Shown in pieces: positions 23,519-32,670 of a stretch of DNA of 49,328 nt; the stretch's first letter is position 1; every line of letters starts with the position of its first letter. Where the stretch lies: assembly GCA_021772535.1 (NCBI GenBank), contig JAJFLV010000239.1:1-49328 (forward strand), given 5' to 3'. Source of the DNA: Opitutales bacterium (GTDB taxonomy: Bacteria > Verrucomicrobiota > Verrucomicrobiia > Opitutales > UBA2987). Under the pieces are notes generated by a model. That model was not told the origin of the DNA. It made no database searches and worked only from the letters and a program-made list of their open reading frames with translations. A program made the position numbers and the translations under genes.

Positions 23519-26113
23519 ATGAAAAAATGGACATTAATCCCATTCGCTCTGCTAAGCGTCTTCCTGCTCATTTCGCAGGTCTCGTGTGTCAAATCGCCGG
23601 AAGAAATATCGGCTAAAGCCAAGGAAAAAGACAAAGAAGAGGAAGAAGAGAAAACCATCGCGGAAATTGTGGAAGAGAGCGAACGCTTCGATGGCCTTTT
23701 CACCCTTTTCCAGGATAAAAAGAGCGGCCAGGTCCACATGCTCATAAAAAAGGACCAAATCGACCGGGAATACATCTACTTTTCACATACCGTTGACGGT
23801 GTGGTCGAACCCGGCCATTTCAGGGGGAATTTCCTGGAAAATTTTGTGTTTTCCGTCCGCAAGCACTTCGATAAAATTGAATTTGTAGGCGAGAGCACGG
23901 CCTATTATTTCGACGAAAACAATGCCCTTCATCGCTCTGCCGAAGCCAACATCAGCCCCTCGGTTCTGGCGGTGGCCGAAATCGCGGCCATAGATGAGGA
24001 AAAGGGAGAATTTCTCATCGAAGCCGACAACCTCTTTCTGAAAGAAAATTTCAGCCAGGTTATTCCATCGCCCGACCCGGATGAGGAAGATTCGGATGAC
24101 AGTTACAAACTGGGAGGTTTGAGCGAGGACAAAACCAAATTCGTCAGCATCCGCAATTATCCCCTCAACACCGATATCGTGGTGGAATACGTTTACGAAG
24201 ATCCCGTGCCAACGGCAGAAGTGGACCCTTATTTTGCCAATCCCAGAAATGTAAGCATAAAAATCCAGCACAGCCTGCTGGAGATGCCGCAGAACGACTA
24301 TAAGCCGCGTTTTGACGATCCCCGTGTGGGGTATTTTCTGGATCGGGTAACGGACCTCACCTCAGCCAGCGTGACTCCCTACCGCGATCATATTACCCGT
24401 TGGGGCCTGAAAAAGGAAAATCCCGGGGCTGAGCTTTCCGAACCGATCGAACCGATTGTTTACTGGATTGAAAATTCTACGCCGATGGAAATGCGAGACA
24501 CCATCAGGGAAGCAGCACTTTCCTGGAATGAAGCTTTCGAGTCGGCCGGATTTAAAAACGCCATGGTGGTAAAAGTGCAGCCCGACGATGCCGATTGGGA
24601 TGCGGGCGACATCCGCTATAACGTTTTGCGCTGGACCTCGTCGCCCAATCCTCCCTTTGGTGGTTATGGGCCCAGTTTCACGAATCCGAGGACAGGTCAG
24701 ATTCTCGGTGCCGACATTATGCTGGAATACGTCTTCATGACCAATCGGTTGCATATGGAGAAACTCTTCGAAACGGCCGCGCTTGATTTTTCCGCTGAGG
24801 AAAAACTGCAACACGCTGGAATGACCTGTTCCATGGGCCATTTCATGCAATACAACAACTTGTTCGGCAAACAGGTCCTGGCAACGTCAGGAGCCTCAAC
24901 CATCGAAATGGAGCGGTTGGTCGACGAAGCCCTCCGGTTGCTGGTCTTGCACGAGATCGGCCATACCCTGGGACTTAATCATAACATGAAGGCCACCCAA
25001 CTGCACTCCATTGAGAATATCCATAACAGGAAGCTAACCGAAGGCATTGGCGTTTCAGGATCGGTAATGGACTACCATAGCATTAATCTGGCCCCGCCCG
25101 GAGTCGAACAAGGCCAATACTACGACACCAAACCGGGACCGTATGATCATTGGGCCATCGAGTTCGGCTATTCCGAAGCTCTTGAAGACTCGAAGGCAGA
25201 AGCCCAAAGACTGGAAAAAATCCTCAGCCGTTCAACTGAACCGGCTCTGGCATTCGGCAATGATGCCGATGACATGCGGGCACCAGGCAGGCACATCGAT
25301 CCGAGGGTAATGATCGGCGACAATTCAGGCAATGCCATCGGTTATGCCGAAGACCGCCTGCGCCTTACCTACGAAGTCATGAACAACATCAAAGACAAAT
25401 ACTCTATCGAGGGACAATCCTACCATGAATTAAGAAATGCCTTTCTCATTCTTACGCGCGAGCAAAGCACGTCGGCCCGCGTTGTTTCACGGTATATCGG
25501 AGGAATTTATGTCAATCGGTCAATGGTCGGGCAGGATGGAGCAAAACAACCCTTTACTCCGGTCAGTCTGGAGGATCAACGACGTGCCATGAATGTCCTT
25601 GCCAAATATGTATTTTCACCGGAGGCCTTCGGGACGCCGAAGGGCCTCTACAATTATTTGGCCATGCAGCGGCGAGGATTCGATTTCTACGAAGAAAACG
25701 AAGACCCCAAAGTCCACCGGCGAGTCCAAAATATTCAAAACGATATTTTGAATCACATGCTCCACCGCAATGTACTGGCCCGCATCACCGATTCGCGCGT
25801 TTACGGCAACGAATACAGCTTAACCGCTTTCCTGAAGGACCTGACCGATGCGGTGTTCGTGGCCGATTCCGGGGGAAACATCAATACCTTCCGGCAAAAC
25901 CTGCAACTGGAGTATGTCAACCGGCTGATCGCTATTGCGGGCCCGGGGGGCGAATCAAAATATGACTATCCCTCGCGTTCGGCAGCCTTGCGCAATCTCA
26001 ATTCGATTAAAATGACGCTGCAGGACCGGCCCGCCGGCAATGAGGAAACCATGGCCCATACGGAACATGTCCTTTTTACCATCCACCGTGCGCTGGAGGT
26101 AAAAAAATCCTGA
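23519..26113 (+). CDS. Zinc metalloprotease lipoprotein (DUF5117/DUF4953 type, metzincin motif)
   Basis: This encodes about 864 residues from the ATG at 23519, which opens a signal peptide ending in VSC (ALLSVFLLISQVSC). The lipobox is imperfect, with Gln at -3. A charged linker (KAKEKDKEEEEEK) follows. The middle resembles DUF5117 (FTLFQDKKSGQVHMLI, YFSHTVDGVVEPGHFRGNF). The protease domain has the extended zinc motif HEIGHTLGLNH beginning at H478 and a downstream Met-turn SVMDYHS, which together define a metzincin-like fold. Such proteins are common in Bacteroidetes and PVC bacteria; their substrates are mostly unknown. It ends nine bases before the converging thioesterase gene. Confidence 0.9.
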   Translation: MKKWTLIPFALLSVFLLISQVSCVKSPEEISAKAKEKDKEEEEEKTIAEIVEESERFDGLFTLFQDKKSGQVHMLIKKDQIDREYIYFSHTVDGVVEPGHFRGNFLENFVFSVRKHFDKIEFVGESTAYYFDENNALHRSAEANISPSVLAVAEIAAIDEEKGEFLIEADNLFLKENFSQVIPSPDPDEEDSDDSYKLGGLSEDKTKFVSIRNYPLNTDIVVEYVYEDPVPTAEVDPYFANPRNVSIKIQHSLLEMPQNDYKPRFDDPRVGYFLDRVTDLTSASVTPYRDHITRWGLKKENPGAELSEPIEPIVYWIENSTPMEMRDTIREAALSWNEAFESAGFKNAMVVKVQPDDADWDAGDIRYNVLRWTSSPNPPFGGYGPSFTNPRTGQILGADIMLEYVFMTNRLHMEKLFETAALDFSAEEKLQHAGMTCSMGHFMQYNNLFGKQVLATSGASTIEMERLVDEALRLLVLHEIGHTLGLNHNMKATQLHSIENIHNRKLTEGIGVSGSVMDYHSINLAPPGVEQGQYYDTKPGPYDHWAIEFGYSEALEDSKAEAQRLEKILSRSTEPALAFGNDADDMRAPGRHIDPRVMIGDNSGNAIGYAEDRLRLTYEVMNNIKDKYSIEGQSYHELRNAFLILTREQSTSARVVSRYIGGIYVNRSMVGQDGAKQPFTPVSLEDQRRAMNVLAKYVFSPEAFGTPKGLYNYLAMQRRGFDFYEENEDPKVHRRVQNIQNDILNHMLHRNVLARITDSRVYGNEYSLTAFLKDLTDAVFVADSGGNINTFRQNLQLEYVNRLIAIAGPGGESKYDYPSRSAALRNLNSIKMTLQDRPAGNEETMAHTEHVLFTIHRALEVKKS

Positions 26114-26122
26114 GCCGGCCCA

Positions 26123-26869
26123 CTACCAGCGAGTTCGTAACCGGGCCAGTTCCCGGTCGTCCTTTTCATTGACGATCTGGTGCAGGAAGCAGTCGCCATC
26201 TTCATTTTCACCATGCTTCTGGGAACGGCTCAAAACCCGAGCGCCATAAGAGACCTCGGCACGGAAAGCTGCTTCTACCTCTTTCGGTCCTGAATCCCCC
26301 CCGATAGCGTCGGGCAGGGTTTCCAATGCCCATTCCACATAGACGGCGTTGTTGACATGCTGGTTCAAGTCGAGGTCGTTGCGTCGAACCAGAAATGGTT
26401 TTTCCAGAAAAGGGAGATCGGTTCGGATTTTAGGCATCGGCCCAAGAGAGTCATTGAGAGCGCGTTCATTATGGAGAGGAAAATCGGGCAGGATCGGCCC
26501 GGCATTGATTGGTTTTTTCGTTTCCGCATCAACCGTGATAAACGAAGTTGTTGCCAGGGCCAGAATTTCACCTTTTTCATCGGTCAATTCGAACTCCCTA
26601 AGGGCAAATATTTTCTTCCAGCCGTAAGGCCATGTCCTCAGTGCCACCTTCTCCTCCCAATGTGGGTAACGAAGGACCTTCAAATGCAAACGAGAAAGAA
26701 CCCAATTGATTTTTCTGGCCATCAAATCGCGCCCGCCGACGCCCAGTAGATTGGCATGCTCTCCAGCCGCATCTTCCAAATAATTCAGCAAGCTGATCGC
26801 CTTCAGCACACCGCAAGAATCCGATTCGTAACTGCGGACCTTGTAATGTAGAAAATGGATAGGATTCAA
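26123..26869 (-). CDS. Acyl-ACP thioesterase
   Basis: This encodes 248 residues with a double hot-dog fold. The first half has FLHYKVRSYESDSCGVLK and ARKINWVLSRLHLKV. The second begins RRNDLDLNQHVNNAVYVEW, whose Asn-His pair in DLNQHVNN is the catalytic signature of FatA/FatB-type enzymes that release fatty acids from acyl carrier protein. The start is a TTG whose bases overlap the TGA of the gene upstream (TTGA), pointing to translational coupling. It is the last gene of a five-gene operon with lysine-catabolism-type enzymes, an odd partner; a role on another acyl thioester is possible. An alternative downstream start would cut into the first hot-dog. Confidence 0.88.
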   Translation of the reverse strand: MNPIHFLHYKVRSYESDSCGVLKAISLLNYLEDAAGEHANLLGVGGRDLMARKINWVLSRLHLKVLRYPHWEEKVALRTWPYGWKKIFALREFELTDEKGEILALATTSFITVDAETKKPINAGPILPDFPLHNERALNDSLGPMPKIRTDLPFLEKPFLVRRNDLDLNQHVNNAVYVEWALETLPDAIGGDSGPKEVEAAFRAEVSYGARVLSRSQKHGENEDGDCFLHQIVNEKDDRELARLRTRW

Positions 26870-28890
26870 GGTTTGCTCACTTTCTCAAATATCCACTTCC
26901 AGTAACTTTCGGCTCGGGTTAGAAGGTAATCACGGTCTTCAGGAAGAAGAAATCCCTCTTTCAGCAATTCCGCTGCCGCTCGATTTACTTTTTGCAGATA
27001 TTCTTCCCGATCAGGATAAAGAGCCAGGATGGCTGGCCGCGGGTCACCGGTTTCCGATTTTTCCCTGGCGGTTTTGGGGAAAGGAAGAAAGTTACCCCAA
27101 AAATCGGCCATTTCATTAGCTCCACCAACATAGCCGGTCCGCAGACTCCAGGGAGTATAAGTAGCCAGGGGAACCCGCAGCTCGACATTGCGGATCCCTC
27201 CAAGCTCATTTCCAAAAGAATCGACCTGAGGAATGAGAACAGGAAAAGATGGTCCAACCTTTGGAGGCTGAAAGTCTATGATCCCCATTCGCCAACGTGG
27301 CCCGTAATCAACCCGATAGGCATTGTGAGCCTGAAGCGGAGGATTGACCCCTGGTATTTCGGGAAACTTCAGGTTTTCCAAGTCTGCCAGAGTAGAATCC
27401 GCCAACCGCGGAAAAGCGCTGGAAGGAGGCGGAATATCTTTCGACACCCAGTCCGCCAGGCGTACCAGAAGAGCCCGGTAATTCACCTTGAATTCGAGGG
27501 GATTCCCCCGGAAAAAACGACCGTTATTAAACCCATCTTTTTCCGTGGGCGGAAATGAAGCCACAAAATGCTGACCTCCGGCCAGGTGGTAAATACGTTC
27601 GTTCTTCAATGGTTCCACGTCCTTTTCGCCGTCGATGGAGGTGTGTATCAACGCGGCCGCCCTACCCCAGTATTCATAGCCGGTGTTGATATAGAAAATT
27701 TTGGAAAGGGAACTTTCTGATCGGATATGAGCGAGCAATCCATCCGATTGCCAGCCGACCGGATCGAATTGTGTCCGGCTGGAAAAGGGAAAGATATCCG
27801 TCGGATACAAAAAAGCGGAATAGCGGTGGCCATCGCGCGAGGGCTGAGCGAAGCGGTGATTGAAACTGCCTCTTCCTGCCCCGGCGGTGATGATCATCAT
27901 GCCGTCAAAGGCTTTCCTGCCTTCCTCATCGGTGTTGAATCCATCGTATAAAAATTTGCGCAGAAAACGGCCTGTTTGGGAGACCCCTGCCGAGATTCCG
28001 AAGCGAGCGGGAAACAAGCTCTCCTTATCATACTTGGCATAGGAAACAATATCGCGAATAGCTGCTAGTCCAAGGCCAACGACGGATGGGTCACGCGAAC
28101 GGTAAACCAGTTCATATATCTTTCCGGCCTGGAATCCATTTTCCAAAATAATGGAATCGTTTTCATCCTCCTGGCTGGAAAATTGCCAATTATTGCGGGG
28201 TATTACCGTACGCACGGCATCCCGGCCATCCCGCACGGTGAGCCGGTTGTCCGGATGTCTTGGATCATCCACAACATATGGAATATGCTCCCGGTGGCTC
28301 AGGGAGAGGGTTTCAACCGGCTCGTCAACCGTCCAATCGCTACGCACCAAACCGGTGAGGGTTTCACCGTTTATGTTTTTTGCCACCGGCGCCTCCAGTC
28401 GAAGAAGCCCCTTACCCCTGGGAACATCCGCCTGCCAGCCAATCCATATAACTGTAAGTCCCTGCCGCATGAGCAATCCTTCTCCGAAAGAATTGGGATT
28501 TTCGACAGTTAGATTCCTGTCGGTGGCACGGTTGAAATAGTTGAGGGAAAACTTCCCCCCGCGATTGCTCACTTCGACCAGGGCAACCCCGTCTCGGGAG
28601 TCAGAATTAACCGGTTTGAGAACCACCAGATTAGCCACGGTCTCAACTTCACCTTCTTTGTTGCGAGGAGCGAGTTTCAGATCGACGATCCGGTCATTGG
28701 CAGGAGATCCAACGTCGATACCGAAATACACACGGCCTTCAAGCAGTTCATAGGAACCACTCGGGCCGAAACTACGGCCATCCAGAACAATTTTCCGAGA
28801 TTCAATCTCCACTTTCCGGACTGCCCCAAAAAGGGAGCCGTCCAAAATTATTCCTGATAAAATACAAAATAAAATACAAAGACGAGACAT
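26866..28890 (-). CDS. Secreted alpha/beta-hydrolase domain protein (Abhydrolase_10 type)
   Basis: This encodes about 674 residues from the ATG at 28890, giving a signal peptide (MSRLCILFCILSGIILDGSL). An in-frame TTG at 28909-28911 would add seven residues and touch the stop of the preceding gene. The body matches the alpha/beta-hydrolase domain-containing family: YELLEGRVYFGIDVG near the start, the nucleophile region ISAGVSQTGRFLRKF, and the late His in IYHLAGGQHFV. The nucleophile motif is GVSQT rather than the usual GxSxG, as is usual for this family. The substrate is unknown; export suggests a periplasmic or extracellular ester or lactone. It ends overlapping the thioesterase start. Confidence 0.8.
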   Translation of the reverse strand: MSRLCILFCILSGIILDGSLFGAVRKVEIESRKIVLDGRSFGPSGSYELLEGRVYFGIDVGSPANDRIVDLKLAPRNKEGEVETVANLVVLKPVNSDSRDGVALVEVSNRGGKFSLNYFNRATDRNLTVENPNSFGEGLLMRQGLTVIWIGWQADVPRGKGLLRLEAPVAKNINGETLTGLVRSDWTVDEPVETLSLSHREHIPYVVDDPRHPDNRLTVRDGRDAVRTVIPRNNWQFSSQEDENDSIILENGFQAGKIYELVYRSRDPSVVGLGLAAIRDIVSYAKYDKESLFPARFGISAGVSQTGRFLRKFLYDGFNTDEEGRKAFDGMMIITAGAGRGSFNHRFAQPSRDGHRYSAFLYPTDIFPFSSRTQFDPVGWQSDGLLAHIRSESSLSKIFYINTGYEYWGRAAALIHTSIDGEKDVEPLKNERIYHLAGGQHFVASFPPTEKDGFNNGRFFRGNPLEFKVNYRALLVRLADWVSKDIPPPSSAFPRLADSTLADLENLKFPEIPGVNPPLQAHNAYRVDYGPRWRMGIIDFQPPKVGPSFPVLIPQVDSFGNELGGIRNVELRVPLATYTPWSLRTGYVGGANEMADFWGNFLPFPKTAREKSETGDPRPAILALYPDREEYLQKVNRAAAELLKEGFLLPEDRDYLLTRAESYWKWIFEKVSKP

Positions 28891-28907
28891 CGAGGGCAAT
28901 AATCCCG

Positions 28908-30455
28908 TCAATCAAGGTCAAATTTGACACCTTGGGCAAGAGGCAAATCACCGCTGTAATTGATGGTGGCGGTCTGCCGTCGCATATAGGCCTTCCAGGC
29001 ATCGCTGCCGGATTCGCGGCCACCCCCGGTATCTTTTTCCCCTCCAAAAGCACCCCCGATCTCTGCCCCGGAGGTGCCGATATTGACATTGGAAATTCCG
29101 CAGTCGGAACCCCAAGGCGATAAAAATTGTTCTGCCTCCTCCATGCGGTCGGTGAAAATTGCCGAAGCCAGACCCTGCGGCACGTCATTGTGCATTTCCA
29201 CCGCCTTGTCGAGGTCATCGTAGGTGAGGATATAAAGAATCGGAGCGAAAGTTTCCTCATGCACAATGGCCGCTTCAGACCCGATCTCCACCAGGGCGGG
29301 ACGCACATAGCAACCGCCCTTGGGCATTCCTTCGAGAACCCTCTCTCCACCCCAGACTTTTCCTCCCTGTTCGCGAGCCGATTCCAGTGCGGCCTGCATC
29401 CGGTTCCAGGAGGCTTCGTCGATTAGCGGACCCACAAGCACGCCCTCTTCTCCAGGGTTGCCAATGGAAAGAGTTGCATAGGAAGCTTTGAGACGCTCGG
29501 TCAGTGAGGAAGAAATAGACCGATGGATAATGAGACGACGCAGGGAAGTGCAACGCTGGCCGCAAGTCCCCACGGCAGCAAAAACAATGGCCCGCAATGC
29601 CATTTCGATATTGGCCGAAGGAGTCACGATCATACCGTTGTTGCCGCCCAATTCGAGTATGGAGCGGCCCAGACGGTTGGCGACTGTTTGGCCAACCGCG
29701 CGGCCCATGGGCACGGAACCGGTAGCGGAAATCAGGGGCAAATCGGGATGCGCGGCGAGAGCATTGCCGGTTTCGGCTTTTCCCACCGTTACACTCAACA
29801 AATCCTGTGGAAGGTCCGGCATTTGTTCGAGCGCTTTGTTGGCCAAAAGGTGACAGGCCAAAGCGCACAGGGGCGTTTTTTCGGAAGGTTTCCAGATAAC
29901 CGGATTTCCGCATACAAGGGCGATAAAGGCATTCCATGCCCATACCGCCACGGGAAAGTTAAAGGCGGTGATAACCCCCACCGGACCGAGCGGATGCCAT
30001 TGCTCCATGAGTCGGTGGCCGGGGCGCTCACTGGCTATGGTCAAACCATGCAACTGCCGGGAAAGGCCCACCGCGAAATCGCAGATGTCGATCATCTCCT
30101 GCACTTCTCCTCGGGCTTCCTGAACGATTTTTCCGGCCTCCAGGGTGACCACCTCGGCCAGGGCGTTTTTGTGCTCGCGCAATTCCATGCCGATTCGCCT
30201 GACCAATTCGCCCCGCCGGGGCGCGGGAATCCGCCGAAACTTGAGAAAGGCCGCTCGAGCCCGCCGGACCGAATCCCCGACATCGGCGGCGGCGCAGGAA
30301 CCCAGTTGGGCGACAATTTCCCCGCCGACGGGAGATGTGACTTTTAGGCTGTCACCGCCGCCATTTCTGGATTCCCTGCCGATCAAAAGACCCGGAAGGC
30401 ATTCTCTTCCACCGAGGGAGGCAAAACCAAGTTTTTCAAACCAATCGCTGCTCAT
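28908..30455 (-). CDS. Antiquitin-like aldehyde dehydrogenase (2-aminoadipate semialdehyde dehydrogenase)
   Basis: This encodes 515 residues of the NAD-dependent aldehyde dehydrogenase superfamily. Motifs include the nucleotide-binding ITAFNFPVAVWAWN, the general base in SILELGGNNGMIV, the catalytic Cys in GTCGQRCTSLRR and EETFAPILYIL. The late stretch GGRESGSDAWKAYMRRQT is characteristic of the ALDH7A1 (antiquitin) group, which oxidises 2-aminoadipate 6-semialdehyde to 2-aminoadipate in lysine breakdown. The preceding saccharopine dehydrogenase gene, overlapping in an ATGA junction, would produce exactly that semialdehyde. This makes the assignment firm at family level and likely at reaction level. 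Confidence 0.92.
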   Translation of the reverse strand: MSSDWFEKLGFASLGGRECLPGLLIGRESRNGGGDSLKVTSPVGGEIVAQLGSCAAADVGDSVRRARAAFLKFRRIPAPRRGELVRRIGMELREHKNALAEVVTLEAGKIVQEARGEVQEMIDICDFAVGLSRQLHGLTIASERPGHRLMEQWHPLGPVGVITAFNFPVAVWAWNAFIALVCGNPVIWKPSEKTPLCALACHLLANKALEQMPDLPQDLLSVTVGKAETGNALAAHPDLPLISATGSVPMGRAVGQTVANRLGRSILELGGNNGMIVTPSANIEMALRAIVFAAVGTCGQRCTSLRRLIIHRSISSSLTERLKASYATLSIGNPGEEGVLVGPLIDEASWNRMQAALESAREQGGKVWGGERVLEGMPKGGCYVRPALVEIGSEAAIVHEETFAPILYILTYDDLDKAVEMHNDVPQGLASAIFTDRMEEAEQFLSPWGSDCGISNVNIGTSGAEIGGAFGGEKDTGGGRESGSDAWKAYMRRQTATINYSGDLPLAQGVKFDLD

Positions 30456-31594
30456 GCCAAATAGATTTCCTTTACTGGTTCAATGGCCGCCGTAGATTCA
30501 CCTTTTCCCGACTCGGTGCGATAATAACGACCAAATCGGTTGCTCAAAAAATCGGCCAGAGACACTGCTTCCTGACGAATAAATCCCGTGCTGGCCAAAC
30601 GACCCTCGGCCTGCAAATCGACTACCGCGCATATACCGGCGGCGGTCGTTATTTGGATGGAACTCCAATGCTCCCCGTGAACTTTCTGGTTATATATTTT
30701 CCGTGCGTCGCTGACCTGCAAAAGCTGGTCGTTCTTTTGCCCGCTGACAGCGCAAAAAGTCAACACCACATCCTGCATCGTAATGGGCACAGCCTTTTCC
30801 AGAATGTCCTTGAGGATTTCCCTTCTCGAGTCCAGCTTGAGGCTCTTGATGAGGAAACGCATGAGATACTGGTGCCCCTGGTAGCGAACAGTTTTATAAT
30901 TAAGTTCGTTCACTTTGCCTTCCAAGGTTTCGCAGAGAGTTCCCAAACCGCCGGAAGTGTTAAAGGCCTCGTAATTAACCCCATCCAGGGAAAACCGTTC
31001 CAACCCGCCCAAAGGCATCAACTGAACCGGGTTGCCCTCGGCTATGGCCTCACACGGGTTGCAGTATTCATTGATCAACCCATCTGTGGACCAGGTAAGG
31101 TTATAGAGCATCATATTGGAAGGATATTGGGGAAGTGCTCCCACCCTCATCTTGACCTTGTCCAGGCTTTCGAATCCGGTACACAGATCGTTGGCTAAAA
31201 TGCTGATGAAGCCCGGAGCAAGACCGCATTGCGGCATAAAAACCTGCCCTTCCTGTGCTTGACCGGACAACTCCATGACCGTATGAGAGGTAGTCACATC
31301 CTCAGTCAAATCGAAGTAGCTCACTCCGGCCTGGAGAGCGGCCCTGGCAATGGAAGGGTTAAGAAAATAGGGACAGGCCGATACAACCCGCTCTCTTCCT
31401 TCGAGGCATTTTTTTACTTCATTCTCATCAGTGACATCGAGATGAATAGTTTCAATGGGGAGAGCCTCTTTCAAGCGTCCGAGCAAAGCTTCGTTCGTAT
31501 CCGCCACCGCTACTGAATAATCGCCGCTGTGAAAAAGCAGCTTGGCGATGGCGCCGCCAATTTTACCGGAGCCCAGAATGATTACGTTACGCAT
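30452..31594 (-). CDS. Saccharopine dehydrogenase (glutamate-forming type)
   Basis: This encodes 380 residues. An N-terminal Rossmann fold (NVIILGSGKIGGAIAKLL, then VAVADTN) is followed by SACPYFLNPSIARAAL, GVSYFDLTEDV and QCGLAPGFISILAND, all typical of saccharopine reductase/dehydrogenases. The enzyme would split saccharopine to glutamate and 2-aminoadipate 6-semialdehyde. No lysine-ketoglutarate reductase, which makes saccharopine from lysine, lies in the window, so direction and substrate rest on context. The stop overlaps the antiquitin gene start in an ATGA junction, and the DUF1338 gene ends five bases upstream. Confidence 0.88.
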   Translation of the reverse strand: MRNVIILGSGKIGGAIAKLLFHSGDYSVAVADTNEALLGRLKEALPIETIHLDVTDENEVKKCLEGRERVVSACPYFLNPSIARAALQAGVSYFDLTEDVTTSHTVMELSGQAQEGQVFMPQCGLAPGFISILANDLCTGFESLDKVKMRVGALPQYPSNMMLYNLTWSTDGLINEYCNPCEAIAEGNPVQLMPLGGLERFSLDGVNYEAFNTSGGLGTLCETLEGKVNELNYKTVRYQGHQYLMRFLIKSLKLDSRREILKDILEKAVPITMQDVVLTFCAVSGQKNDQLLQVSDARKIYNQKVHGEHWSSIQITTAAGICAVVDLQAEGRLASTGFIRQEAVSLADFLSNRFGRYYRTESGKGESTAAIEPVKEIYLA

Positions 31595-31599
31595 GGGAC

Positions 31600-32418
31600 T
31601 TAACCTTTATTGGACACGGCCTGCGTGTCGGTTGACTCAAAAATTTTGTCCGCGCTGGCAGCTACAAACCCATCATAAAGGTTGCCCTTGGCATCTGGGT
31701 AGCGAAGAGCGAATTCGTAATAACAGGTGGGAATCTCATGCACCTGCCCACCCGCAAATTCGACCGGCATGCGGTCGGCAAGGGAAGAGCCTTGCTCCAG
31801 CAATACCTGGGGCGATCCTTTGACCCGGCCGCCGGATTCATTGACCGGAATGCCCTCTTCTTCCACCACTTGAAGAGCCTCTTCGATGGTCGGGGTTTTC
31901 TTCAGGTGGTTAACAGCTATGGTAAAATGGTTGGCATGCAACCCAAGGGCGGCAAACCAGGCAGCGTATTCGCTCTCCCTTAAAAGATAATTATATTCCT
32001 CCCAGGATATTGGCTCCCACAATCGACCGGACCAGAGCACCTCCGGGTTTTCCAATGGGGATGAGTCAATCTGGGAACATATTCTTTGCAGTATCTTTTG
32101 CGCGTCGTCGCTCAGGGAAGCGCAATCGAGAGCGCTGAGGAATATCCTGGGCTGTGAATGGTCCGGGTGCAGATAACCCCAGGCGTTTAATTTTTTCTCA
32201 GTGAAGACATATGGCGCCAGCGGTTCATAACCGAGCGCAAGGATGTGCCTTTGCAGCGATTCCAGCCGAATCGGATCCAAATCGAGGGTCCGAAATGCAA
32301 CGTGATCGTTGAGAACCTGCTCGCCTCTGTCTTCGAAGACAGATTTGAGCCGGGCGGCCCTGGGCGCCATCCGTATATAGTCCTCCCATAGATTAAGGAA
32401 GAAGGTTTGAGTATTCAT
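31600..32418 (-). CDS. DUF1338 family, 2-oxoadipate dioxygenase/decarboxylase-like
   Basis: This encodes 272 residues. It has family hallmarks such as VLNDHVAFRTLDLDPI (first metal His), GLHANHFTIAVNHLK (second His), FAGGQVHEIP and PTCYYEFALRYPD (metal Glu). Family members such as bacterial HglS convert 2-oxoadipate with oxygen to D-2-hydroxyglutarate in lysine catabolism, using Fe(II). The position directly upstream of saccharopine dehydrogenase and antiquitin-like genes supports this role. It is shorter than HglS/YdcJ (about 450 residues), so it belongs to a compact sub-group. It is the first gene of the operon; the 252-base gap upstream is shared with the divergent hybrid kinase and shows no clear promoter or riboswitch. 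Confidence 0.85.
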   Translation of the reverse strand: MNTQTFFLNLWEDYIRMAPRAARLKSVFEDRGEQVLNDHVAFRTLDLDPIRLESLQRHILALGYEPLAPYVFTEKKLNAWGYLHPDHSQPRIFLSALDCASLSDDAQKILQRICSQIDSSPLENPEVLWSGRLWEPISWEEYNYLLRESEYAAWFAALGLHANHFTIAVNHLKKTPTIEEALQVVEEEGIPVNESGGRVKGSPQVLLEQGSSLADRMPVEFAGGQVHEIPTCYYEFALRYPDAKGNLYDGFVAASADKIFESTDTQAVSNKG

Positions 32419-32670
32419 GGCCGTAACTTCCTACAATTTAATCGAGTATTCAACCCCTATGTTACGAAAATCAAGCGGTTCCGAAAACTTGCAAAACACT
32501 TCCGCCGGAACAGTTTGGAGTAAACTTTATTCTGGGTTGGCCGACATTTGATAAACTCCTCTTTTTCAATCAAAACGAGGTTTCCTTATGACTGCAATAA
32601 ACCAGATACAATCGGTGTCTTCTGCAAAATGCATTGTCTGATTTTCATATGATCTGATCTGATCCAATTT

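Noticed and set aside
32645-32665. GATCT direct repeat before the hybrid kinase
   Set aside because: Only two to three short units (GATCTGATCTGATC), too small to be meaningful without conservation data.
32419-32670. Lysine riboswitch or leader peptide before the lysine-degradation operon
   Set aside because: No lysine-element core is recognisable. A 17-codon ORF at 32588 exists, but it is on the plus strand and shows no further support.
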